In this document: piece by piece, positions 11,351 to 22,371 of the stretch | Position numbering within the stretch: the stretch's first letter is position 1 | Layout of the letters: every line of letters begins with the position of its first letter | DNA from: Plasmodiophora brassicae | Taxonomy: Eukaryota > Endomyxa: Phytomyxea > Phytomyxea > Plasmodiophorida | Assembly: GCA_036867785.1 (NCBI GenBank) | Contig: CP145413.1 | Span: forward strand, 248,001-312,000 | Direction of reading: 5' to 3' | Length of the DNA: 64,000 nucleotides | Position numbers and translations under genes: made by a program | The notes under the pieces: model-generated | Seen by the model: only the letters and a program-made list of their open reading frames with translations | The model's database searches: none | What the model was told of the DNA's origin: nothing

Positions 11351-12472
11351 ATGGTCCATGAAGGCGACGTGATTGTACCAAGGTGGTCGTGGGAGATGGT
11401 GTCGCTTAGCTTCCTGGTGTCCCTGATCGGTGCGACGACCGCGATCGCGCTGAACGACCTACGGCGGAAGTCGACGACGACGGGTCGGTCCCGGGCGCTG
11501 CTCGCCGCTGTATCGTTCTGCATCGGCGGGATCGCCGTCTTCATGATGCACTTTGTCGGCATGGGCGGCATCATCCTCATATCGCCAGACACCGGCCTGC
11601 CCATGCCCATCACGTACGACGTCCTGCTGACGCTCCTGTCGATCTTGGTGGCGGTCGCCGGCGCCTGGCTCGGCCTGTTCATTGTATCGAAGGACCCGTT
11701 CTGGGCCGAGGTCGTCCGGGAGAAGCGCGTCGCCCTGATGATCGAACACACGAAGTACCTGACCATGACGGACGCCAGCAATGTTCATAAAGTGAGGGCC
11801 ACTGTCCTATTCAACAGCCCCTGGCGAATCCTGGCGGGTGGCCTCTGCATCGGTCCGTCACCGGCATACACGTGCACCACCTGATGCCCACTGAACCGGT
11901 CCCTATAGCCATTGGCGTCTGCTCCATGCATTACTGTGGCATGTGCGCCATGCGACTGAACGCGACCATGACCGTCCGCCCCGGCATCGTCGTCCTGTCC
12001 TTCGTCATCGCCCTGGTCGCCGCCTGCGCCGGCTCCTGGCTCATCTTCCGCGTCCTGACGTTCAACTCGACGTTGCTCGTGCGCACGTCGTGCTCGTTCG
12101 TCATAGGTCGGTCGGTTCCCTGTGCGCCACACGACGTCGTTGTAATCGGTTGGTCTAGCGCTGGCTGTCTGCGGGATGCATTACACGGGCATGTATGGCG
12201 TCGAGTACCGGTACACGTCGTACCGGGTGTCGACGGGGCCCGAGTTCGGCACGACGTTGCCGCAGACGGTCAGCGTCCTCGCGTTCCTGCTCTGCTTCGG
12301 GTTCGACGCCTGGGTTCGCGATCAGCTTCTCTCGCAGATCGCGTTGTTCTCAGCGTCGACAAAGACGGCCCCGTTGACGGCCATGGACGCAGGGCCCACG
12401 AAACTGGAGGCCAGAGCCCACCACGTCGACGTCACGCCGCCCAGCACCATCAGTGATGCCGACAGGGCCTGA
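11351..12472 (+). CDS. MHYT-domain membrane sensor, copy 2
   Basis: Exons 11351-11852, 11909-12106 and 12159-12472 have lengths 502, 198 and 314, identical to copy 1, and give the same 337 residues. Both introns sit in phase 1 at the same codons as in copy 1. The three metal-motif copies are MHFVGMGG, MHYCGM and MHYTGMYG. The intracellular loop (VREKRVALMIEHTKYL) is nearly the same as in copy 1, while the N-terminus and C-terminal tail have diverged. It starts about 330 bases after the end of copy 1 in the same orientation, so the pair arose by tandem duplication. Role and caveats are as for copy 1. There is no attached enzymatic output domain. Confidence 0.88.
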
Positions 12473-12573
12473 GCACCCATCCGATACGTCGATACTAAAA
12501 GGGCGGCTCGCTGCCTATTTGCTATGCGTCGTGGGATCGAACGGTACGAGGCACATCTGGGCCAGCAGGCAGG

Positions 12574-13755
12574 ATGAGCCTGGATGGCACCCCGATTGAG
12601 CCGACCTGGTCGTGGAAGATGGTCGCCTTGAGCTACCTGATATCGGTGGCGGGTGCCACCACTGCCATCTCGCTGAACGACCTGCGCCGCCGAACCACCG
12701 ACCCGAGGCGGGCCCGCGCGCTGATCGCAGCCGTCTCGTTCTGCTTCGGCGGCATCTCCATCTTCATGATGCATTTGTAAGATGGGGCGGCGGCCGCACG
12801 TCGACCCGCAGGGACGCTGACGATGCGGCTCAGCGTCGGGATGGGCGGCGTGGTTCTCGTCTCGCCCGTCACGGGTGACGCGATGCCGATCACGTTCGAT
12901 TTGCAGCTGACAGTCCTGTCCATGGCGGTCGGCATGGTCAGCGTTTGGCTCGGCCTGACGTTCGTGTCGAAAGACCCGTACTGGGTCGAGGTCGTCCGCG
13001 AGAAGCGCGTCGCGTTGATGATCGAACACACGAAGAGGATGACCATGAAGGAGGCCGGCGAGGTGTGGCGCGTGCGCCTGACGGTACTGCTCAATCGTCC
13101 CGAACGCATCTTGGCAGGCGGGACATGCATTGGTAGGCCTCGACGTACGTGCATGATTGGGCTCGCGGTTACTCAGGGGCCAGCGCTAGCGATCGGCGTC
13201 TGCTCCATGCATTACTGTGGCTTGTACGCCATGCGGGTCAACGCGACGATGACGTTCATACCTGGAATCGTGGTCCTATCGTTCGTCATCGCTGTCGTGG
13301 CGGCGTGCGCTGGTTCCTGGCTCATCTTCCGGGTCCTGACCTTCCAGCCCACCTTGTTCATTCGAACACTGTGCGCGGTCGTCATCGGTGGGTCTACGGG
13401 TTGCAACTGAACCGACCCGGTCTGAGAGAATACGTACACAGGGATCGCGGTCTGTGGAATGCACTACACAGGAATGTATGGCGTCACGTTCCAGTACTCG
13501 TCAGCGGTCCCAGTGACGGGCCCGGTGCTCGCCGCGACCTTCCCGCAGGACATCAGCCACATCGCCCTGATCCTCTGCTTCATCTTCGACGCCTGGGTCC
13601 GCAACGAGCTCCTCCTGCAGATCGAGGCGCATGCCAGCGACCGCTACCGAAGCCGCGATACGCCACTGACGGGCGACCGGCGCTCCGGGACGCCCAACAA
13701 CGCCCCCGTCAAGATCAACCAGACCGTCCCCATCAATAGCCCGACGGACAACTGA
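12574..13755 (+). CDS. MHYT-domain membrane sensor, copy 3, with one extra intron
   Basis: Exons 12574-12776, 12834-13132, 13190-13387 and 13442-13755 give 337 residues again. The first two exons (203 + 299) sum to 502, the length of exon 1 in the other copies, so this gene has gained, or the others have lost, an intron inside the codon for Phe of the first MHFVGM motif. The other intron positions match copies 1 and 2. The second motif reads MHYCGL, with Leu for the usual second Met. That is the one visible change near a proposed metal ligand and could alter sensing. Only about 100 bases separate its start from the end of copy 2. Confidence 0.88.
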
Positions 13756-13975
13756 CACACACACAGCAGGCAAACCGCGAAACCACTTTGTCTGAAGACG
13801 CCGTTGTCGTTCCTATCGACTGTAACGTGTGGTGTCGTCCGTCTCGCGACATGCGAACTGCGTGACAGGTCGCGTGGCGACGCGCGCGACAAGTTCGATA
13901 CGAATCGGGTCGCTGCTGTAACGCCCGCGGGATCCGGTTACCGGTCAGAGCTGCACACCGCTGGACCCATTGTTG

Positions 13976-16633
13976 ATGTCGTCGGTGGTCGATGACGTCG
14001 AGAGGCTGGCGGAATCGCGGTCGGTGCCGGAGCTGGTCGACCTGATCGAGCGGGATGGCGCGGCGCTGGCGGTGGAGATGTGGGCGTCGCCTGCGGCGAT
14101 CGACAGGGTGCGGTCGGCGCTAGGGCCGTTGCTGGCGAGCGACAGCCCCGTTCGGAGACGGGTGCTCGCGGCATGTGCCGCTCTGGATGACTGCATCGAC
14201 AGGAGACGGATCACGTGCGTCCCATGTGATCTGTTAATCGACCCGATTACGTGCGCGACCGCAAGCTTTGCGTTGTTCGAGCGTTTGCCGCCGGCAACGT
14301 AATGATATAGGTCGAGACGGCGGATGGGACGGATTGAACTGACACAATTGTCGTAGAACTGTGCAAGGAGCGGCTGATTGTCTCCAGGCACTTCGCGCCA
14401 TGTACGGCCTGCCATATTCTCAGTTATTCGCCAATGTGATCAGCAGTCAGCTGCGAGCCGTGCTGCAAAGGAAGAACGACTTCATGGCACAGGCCACGTA
14501 TCTTCTTCATCGTCTGCCGCTTGTGTTTGCGCATCTCGAGCGCAACCGCGGCCACACGTTTCATGGGCATGCGGAGCTGAACGACATTGAGTCTGGTTTG
14601 TGTGCACTGAAAGCGTTTCCGGGGATGACGCGGTCCCCATTGAACCCTTCGACGACGTGGTTCGATGTCTTGCTCGACGCCTTCGCACAATCGGGGCTGA
14701 TCGACAGCGACCGCGTTCGCTCATCAATGCGCCTACCTCCCTGCTCCATACCTCGCGACACGGTGTCATTACCACCTCTGGTCGCACATGGGGATGCCAT
14801 TGTCTGCTCAAGTGCCGAAGAATTTTCTGCCGTTGTTGATAGTATCGCCAACACCCCTGGATCAGACTTAACAACGGATTTGATTCCCGAACTGATCGAT
14901 CTGGCTTTCGGCCGTCCCGAATTCGTTCGTCGGTTGCAGTCTCGCGTCGTGGACCTGCTTCCCCGTATTATATCTCCTTCTTTCAGTCTTCGTCCGCAGA
15001 CACTATGTGCTGTACTCACTCGACTTTCAACAGAGGCAGCCGTTGGTATCGTTTCGTGCCATGGCAAGCTTCCTGTTCTTCTGTCTGCTTTGCTGGATCA
15101 AGTCAAGTACTGTATGAGAGCAAACTTGGTCGACCGACTCGAGAGCTATAGCCACGTGATTGACATTGCTTCTCGAGCGCAGCTGATTCTTCTGTATTGC
15201 ATGCGGGACTCTGCCGAACCGGCTGGGTCAGGTGGTTCCCAAGACGAGATTAAGCACTTCTGCGCGAACGCAACGTCGAGCAAGCCACCGGAGGGCGAGC
15301 AGTTTGAAACGATTAAGAATGTCGGGGTCGCGTTGGTCCATGTGCGTTCACGTTGACGCGTCTGTCGTTGCAGACATTGTGGCTAACCTGTCGTAGGTCA
15401 CCTCGCATAACACTCCCGAAATCACGTCTTGGGGCGACGCCTTGCGTCTAGCTGCTGCTGCGTACCCGATTGACCAAGTTGTTCTCGCTGTCCGGCATGT
15501 TATTCTGCCCAACATGTACTCCAAGATGGTAGAACAGGACAAATACATCAAGGTAATTAATCGCCGTGGTACTGTCGTTGGGTGCAGCCGGTTCATGACT
15601 GACTGGTGCTATATAGTTCCTTCGAGTGCTGCTGATATCGTTCCCGATATTGCTGACTCCTGTCCAGTCGTACTTTCTCTCCGCGCTTCGTGACGATATC
15701 CAACACCAAAGGCCCGTCACGCCACATCTTTCCGTTTGGCTGTGTATTATGTCTTGCGCTCAGCGCTTGAATATGCCCATTGTTGTCAACATGTACCGAG
15801 ACAGCGTGGCTAGGGCTCTGGTCGGAATCGTCAACCTGGACCAGGAATTTGCCAATTCGCTTGGAAGTGGGTTTCTGATATCTTTGGTTCGCACAGCCGA
15901 TTTCCGAGCGCATCTTGTCAAGCATACCCGATACTTGCTAAAGTCGCATACGACAACAATGTCCTCCCTATGGAAAGACCTAAGCGCCCATACCGTCCTG
16001 TTCCGATGTTGCCTGGAGAAGCTTGGTCCAACGGCGTTCACTGAGACAGTCGTTCATGCGCTATTCGCCAAGCAGCCTGATCAGCAGGCGGAATCGTCAC
16101 CTGGTCCCGCCCACGACATGCAGGCTGAGAAATCGGCTAGGGAGCTATGCGCCGCGATTATCGCCGTATCTGGAGGCGTGGCACATGTTCACGAGATGCA
16201 ACTCTCCCCGACAGATTGCAAGTTGGACATGTTGGTCTGCGCGCTATGCTTAATTCTGGCTCACGCGTCGCCGCTGGACTACGACCGCATGTGGGATGTT
16301 CTTATTGAAGATCTGACTGGGTCCAAGTTCGATCCCAGTTCCCTAAGTATGCACGCCGCTCTGGCTTTGACCAACTGCGAACCTGCGCTGGAACAGTGGC
16401 GATCTCGACCCGGGTCGTTGGACCGCCTAAGTGCAACTCTGACATCCAACGACCGGCGCGATCTCTTGCTCCCTTTCCTCGACGCTTCCAACCCCGACCA
16501 TCAGTCCGTTGCCCGCTCGATCGTATCGGAAACTTGTAAACGACGGTCAGCAACGTCCCAGACCGGGAACTACTCGCTGGATTTCCACGAGCTCGTTGAC
16601 TCGTTCCGCTCAATCCTAGATTCGCGGGAATAA
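13976..16633 (+). CDS. 781-residue helical protein, not recognised
   Basis: Four exons (13976-14214, 14357-15341, 15397-15552, 15668-16633) with canonical introns give 781 residues in one frame. The intron before 15397 contains a CTAAC branch site. The predicted protein is leucine-rich and helical throughout, without signal peptide, membrane helix or catalytic motif. The spacing AYPIDQVVLAVRHVILPNMY followed by a helical C-terminal half is loosely like HEAT-type scaffold subunits, such as those of NELF or Mediator, but I cannot assign it. It lies 220 bases after the MHYT array in the same orientation. The exon structure and the sharp change of frame at each intron make it a firm gene with an unknown job. 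Confidence 0.75.
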
Positions 16634-17568
16634 ACAATGCCATTAGCTTCATATGTGGAGTCACTTATCCATTCCGCGCCGATAATTACACGCAGTAGGT
16701 ATCACTCGAACAGCAACCCGCCAACGGGGTAGTACGGTATGTCGGTACCAGCCACTGAGTGACGAGCAAAATGGCCATTCTTCGACGAGGTGCGCCCTGG
16801 GAGAACCGCTCTGCGTCAGAACGTTGACATATGGGTCAAGTGCTATGGGACCCCAACAATCTTGAGGGGGACACTCTAGCTCTACCTTCGGCGAAAGGTG
16901 GAACTTGGTGAAAAGCCGTTTCGCCACTTTGCAGAGAACATCTTTTCGCCATCATGAATATAGCCCATCAAGTCGTCCCGCGCCCAGCGTGTTCACGCAG
17001 TACAGTAGGCGAGCCAGAGTTGTCTTGACCGTTGAGATTACGATACATGTTGTATGTCATTACCCTCTTCTTTGATCCGGAGGGTAATGGACAGTGCCAT
17101 GTCGATCGCTGCCGCCATCGCTCTCAGGTCATCGCGACGTCGATGCACTGGAAGTTGCCTACCTCGTTCCAGGATGGTGCCACGGCCCATCTTCGGTCGT
17201 CCTCGTCCGCCTCTTCATCGCTTTTAATAGCAATCAAAGCAGCGTGCCCGGCGCCTTTTTCGGACTTCCGGCGTGGAATTGTAGCCATGCCGTTGTTATC
17301 GTCGGAAACGGTCCCAGCAGCGCGGTTGATAGCGGGCAATTTATCTCAGTTCGCTTCTTGCCGGCCTTAACCTTGAACAGAACGCACGATCGGGCTTGGC
17401 TGTAGTACTGTATTGTAATCCGTGAATGAAGACGCCTGACCATCAGCTGTTATCAACACTCATGATCATGGTCGGTGTTCTTCGTTTTGCAGACGGCGGC
17501 CCGTCGTCCGGGTTTTTGTTGGGTGCCCGTCGGGTCGATCATCGCCATTACCATCAGGCTGCATCGTG
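16634..17568. other. Mostly non-coding; possible small minus-strand gene
   Basis: Nothing firm is seen here. On the minus strand an acidic segment (KSDEEADEDDRRWAV) at about 17280-17170 ends in a plausible donor. A segment reading GYIHDGEKMFSAKWRNG lies near 16945-16895. These could be exons of an unrecognised small gene convergent with its left neighbour, but I could not close a reading frame. There is no repeat or RNA gene. Confidence 0.25.
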
Positions 17569-20500
17569 ATGTTGAAGCCGCTTGTGATTGGCACTGATCA
17601 CAACGCGTCCAGCAGTGAGGATGGCGACGAGGACGACGTGGCCGCAGACGGTACTGCGACCGCGGGACCGGAGAGACTCCTGCAGTATTTCATCTCCGTT
17701 GGCATCGGCGATTCGTTCACGTCATTGGCGTCCGTTTGCGACCTGGGTGAGCCTGCGCGGTCAGCGAGGGGTTAATCTCTAGACATAATGGTACGGTTTC
17801 AGATTCCATGCGGCCCATTACGAGTCTGTGCGTATGTGGCAACGGCCAGCCATTTAATTCGTTCGAACTCGTCAAATGCACGGTCAGAGGCCAATCTGCT
17901 TCACTTCGATCCGGGTTCTTTGGCGCGCCTGTATGGCTGGGGTACAGTCGGGATCCCAGCCTTGGGGAACCTCTGACCGAGATTGTCATCCTTCGTGAAG
18001 ATATCTGCCCACCAGGTTGGTAATCGCTCCAACCGACCTTAGTGTCGTGCTTGCTGACGCTTTTAACAGGGTTTACCAAACTGGACTATCAGTTCAGTCT
18101 CACGAAGACATTTGGACGGGGACCGAACTCCTACATATTCTACGAGCGGGACCCAATCAAGGTCCCTCTTGTGGACGTGCTCCTTGTCGCTGAGGTTGGC
18201 ATTAGCCGGGTGGTTTCCCGTATGCCAAATGTAACCGAATGCGTATGCAGTCAGATGGGGAGTCACCACCTCCTGACTTCTGGAGAGTTCAAAATGATGC
18301 CCAGACTGGAATCAAACTTGGGAATGGGCTGGAACTTTATTACAAGAAAGGGCCCGCGACGCCGTTAGATCAGGTCTACAAACCATGCGTCATTGACAGG
18401 TATGTGACGCCAGGCTGAGGATGGCATTTCATGGATCTCAGTGGTCGTTTCAGATACCCCCGCAAAGACGACCCGTTCTCTCCACTTCCGGTCGCTGTGG
18501 CACAGGTTTGCATGAAATGTCTCTTTTGTTTGGTTCTGCGCTCAGCCCCGCCACAGTTCTGTCAGCCAAACGGGACGACTCTGATGCGCACCGCCCCACT
18601 CCCTACTACCCATGACTTCGTTCTAACCAACGCCATGGGTCGCAAGATGTACGGTTCTGCTCTTACATGCTACGAGCCACTGTCTACTTCAGTGTGGCAG
18701 CGGTCGCTGGAGTCGATTCTGGAGAGGTTTCCCAGGGTTGGAAGGCCTGTGAGAACCGCACTGCTCGGAAGGCTAAATGCGAGCTCGTAGATGACATCGA
18801 CGACAGTGGCTCCCGAAGATCACAGTAACGTGATTCGGACGCTTCCTCCCAAGTCGGTGACTGCGGATTGTCAGTCACCTGAGCACCGGACGCGCCTCTT
18901 GTCTCTCAGCTTTGAATCGAAACCTATATACTCAAGCCGGACCCTTTGTCTTCTATCATATTATCCGTTTTTCGACAACTTCAACGCGATCCTCTCTGAG
19001 CTGTATCGGATCAGCGTATCCCCGCTGCAACGTACGCTTACCTTGACGCTGCCGTTTCAGGTGTTCTGACGCACGCTATGGATAGTCCCTATTGAAACAC
19101 ATCTATGCAATTTGTTTGAAATTCCTTTGCCGCTAACCCCTCGACTGGCGTCTGAAATTCAGATTGGTTCTAAACTCGTGTCGTTCAATGTCCCGAACTG
19201 TGATGAGGACTTTCCCTTAACTAATGTTCGTGCCGACCGCTGTATTCAAATGCCTTACGCTGACAACTTCCGTAGTGGTCCTTTGAAATGTCCTTTCGCT
19301 GTCTCTCAGTGGACGCCGTTCTTACAATCTTGAACGCGCTGATTCTTGAACGCAAGGTCATTCTTCTGTCAAGCCACGCGCGACTTCTTACCCCTGTGGC
19401 TCAAACGTTGCTCTCGCTTATGTTTCCTCTCGAGTGGCAATACTCGTACGTTCCCGTGCTACCTCGCGTGGTGTCTGTTATTCTCGATGCTCCCATGCCC
19501 GTCTTCGTCGGCATACAAAAGGCCTACGCCGACCCGCGGTTCGTCTATTATGTTACAGCGAGATCCAGTGAATTGACAATATTGTGCCCAGGTTATATGA
19601 CCGTCCAGATGTTGTCGTTGTCAACTTGGATTTGGGAACGGTTTTCGTACATCCTCTGAACCCACTCGTGCCGTTCCCTCCTATACAGCAGGCCGTGCTG
19701 AAGGGCGAACTTGAGAAATTTGGGCACACGGACGCTTTGCACAAGTTCACAGCAGATGAGCTTGCCAATGTGGATCTCACGTTCCCCGTCCCGATCGGCG
19801 GAGGGCAGCGTGGCTCCTTTTCAATGTCTCATAGGAGGTTCGAACCTAGAGCAGTTCGTGCGGCATTCGTGCACTTCTTTGCTGCAGTGTTCGGCACGTT
19901 TCGTAACCATCTTCTGTTTCCCGAAGTCCCAAGCAACATCCAGCTCGACGAACTGTTCGACAAATCTGCCTTCTTGGCTGAGAAACCGAAGGGGCCTTCC
20001 CGGGCGTTCTCCAAGGCACTGCTTGATACCCAATGCTTTACACGATTCATCGAAGAGCGCACGTTTCCGAGTGATCGTGACTCTGAGCTGAAGTTCTTCG
20101 ACCACTGCTGCGACTACCACAGGTCCGTCGAAGCAAGAGTCGATAAGAACGAAAGCCTGGCTGGCCTTGTGCAAAGCCTTCTGCAATATCCAACAGTTAA
20201 GGCCGCGTACCGAGTTCCGCCTCCTCCTCCGCCAGCAGGTATGCCGTGTTGCGGCTCCTTAACCGCAAATGCAGACTGATTGTCTCACCTCTGCACAGAA
20301 ACGTGGAAAGCGCCCCCCGCATCGTACACCTGCTTTCCGATCATGGATCCCGCTCTTCTATACGAGCCCCGACCCATTGCGGTTGAATACATGTGCAACT
20401 GGAAGAGTGCCGACCAGGACATGCTCAGAACTGAATTCCAAGAGGTCGGGACGTTGCAATCGCCATCGATGATCGAGCCTGACTTGGTGGTGCGCATTGT

Positions 20501-22237
20501 TTGTTATACAGGCATTCTTTTTATCACGACCCACAACGCCTGCACTATTCCAGCACCGCGCATCGCTTGAGAAGCTGACGAAGACATTCGAGTCCAATGA
20601 GGAGTGGGCAAGGCATCTACTGATGCTGGTTTACAGCTCGTGGTTCTTGCTTGAGGCCCACCTGTGCGACTGGAACCCCAACGTGACTAGCAGCGTCGTT
20701 GACGGCGCGTTTCGCGTTCTGAATCAAGCGCGCAGGTAATCATCACCTTGCCACGAATCCATGTTTCGTAACTGTTGCCTAGTCTAAACCTATCTCCTGA
20801 CGAAACAACGTACCGCTCAGTGTTGAAGCTCTGTGCCAAATTCAGCCAGGCGGAATCGGCCCGTACGATTCTTCAGCTCATGAAGGATTCCGGCATACAA
20901 CCTTCACAAGTCACATACGCCCTGTTCACGTCTGCTGTGACTGAGGCTCCGATATCGCCCCAAACCCGTCTCTCTGTTGATGATTTTCACAGCAAGATCG
21001 GTCCCGGCGGCGGTAACCGTAAAGACCAACCACTGCCACCACGATCATCGTCGGTTGACATGCGCCCGAGATCAAAGAAGCAGGTTGACGATGTCATCAT
21101 CTGGAAAGACGTGCGCATGTCCACAAAGTCCACGTGTCCCGGTTGCAATTCACGGGTACGCACTGCATGTCATTCGTATTCACGGTTGTGTGTCAACGTG
21201 TTTCAGCTCTGTGACAGCGAGATCATGTCCGGCTGGACGGATGATCCGACCTCGCAAACAACGCGCTGCATAGTTTGCAGAACGACGTCGTTCACCCCGA
21301 CCCTTTCCATAGTCCTCACATTTGTCAAAAAGGAGCCACAAACAGGTACTCGTGGTCACGTCCTGCCTATTGCGGCCAGCAGTACTCATCGACTGAGTAG
21401 AATCGATTTCGTTCCCCTACGTGTCTCCTCTCGTCCTACGGAACATGCTGGATTCGATTATCGCAGCGCAGCCGAAGGATGTGACCACGATTCAGAAGTT
21501 CAGGAAGTCCCACAGCACGGTCTTCTACAATCTGTTATGGTAAGTGCCTGCGGGATCACGACCCGAATCGTGTCAGTAACGCGCATACAATGGCAGGTAC
21601 TTCTTCCATGAAAAGCTACCGTTAAACAACCTTGTTGGTGTTGAAGCCGTAGACGTCAAGCCGCTGTACCCAAACCGTCGGCGCGAGTCTCTCTTCACAC
21701 AGCAAGAGAGAGACCCGGAACACAATGAGCGTTTCGGTGATCGCAACCGAAACGTCATGAACGCCTTGACACGATACATTCGAAGAGGAGACATCCTCAA
21801 TGCCATGCGGTTGTTCTTGCTGCACCGAATACGGGAATCCAACATTGGAGGCAGCGGTGTTCTCGACAAGTCCACCGTGTACGGTTTCCGTCCCCGTCCA
21901 TTAGTGCCCCTCGCTAACGTCTCGGATGCCGCTACCTAGGTGGTCTCACAGCATGTTCCGTGAGATGGATGCTCTAGGAGCGCAGTGGTTCTTTCCATCA
22001 CGAGAAGAATGGATACGAGCTTATACGGAGGCTCTCGGCAGTGTGCCTCGTCATATGGTCAGCTACATGCTGCCCATGGATAACGCACCGTCAACAGTTG
22101 TGTCCGTGTTCGATGACGTCTTCAAGCACATCGAATCTGGCGATAGCCCTGTTGCAGAAGCCGCGTCCGTCGACCATGCTAGTTCCGTGGAAGCTGGGAC
22201 GATCAGCGAGGAGAAGGGGTCCGATTCAGCGCTGTAG
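17569..22237 (+). CDS. DENND4-type Rab GEF (MABP-DENN-PPR)
   Basis: A long gene of roughly fifteen or more small exons begins at the ATG at 17569 (first exon to 17746, second from 17803). In order it shows an acidic N-terminus; a MABP-like region (GFTKLDYQFSLTKTFGRG, 18070-18400); the uDENN segment with FVLTNAMGRKMYG (about 18620); the central DENN with AVLTILNALILERKVILLSS (19320-19380) and the dDENN; then a PPR unit (SPDETTYRSVLKLC, from about 20795). A zinc-binding pair of CxxC motifs flanks CDSEIMSGW (21130-21290), a combination specific to DENND4. The C-terminal part holds TVFYNLLWYF. DENND4 proteins activate Rab10-type GTPases in exocytic traffic. Not every splice site was fixed. Confidence 0.88.
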
Positions 22238-22371
22238 TTAATATGCTATGTAATATATTCCTGTAGGCATAGATCTACGGATACTGTTAATCACGCGACC
22301 CAGTTCACAACCGGAAATACGTTGCGATTTATTGGCGGGGTGACGTCTGCGAAGGCACGCTGGATAGTGCC

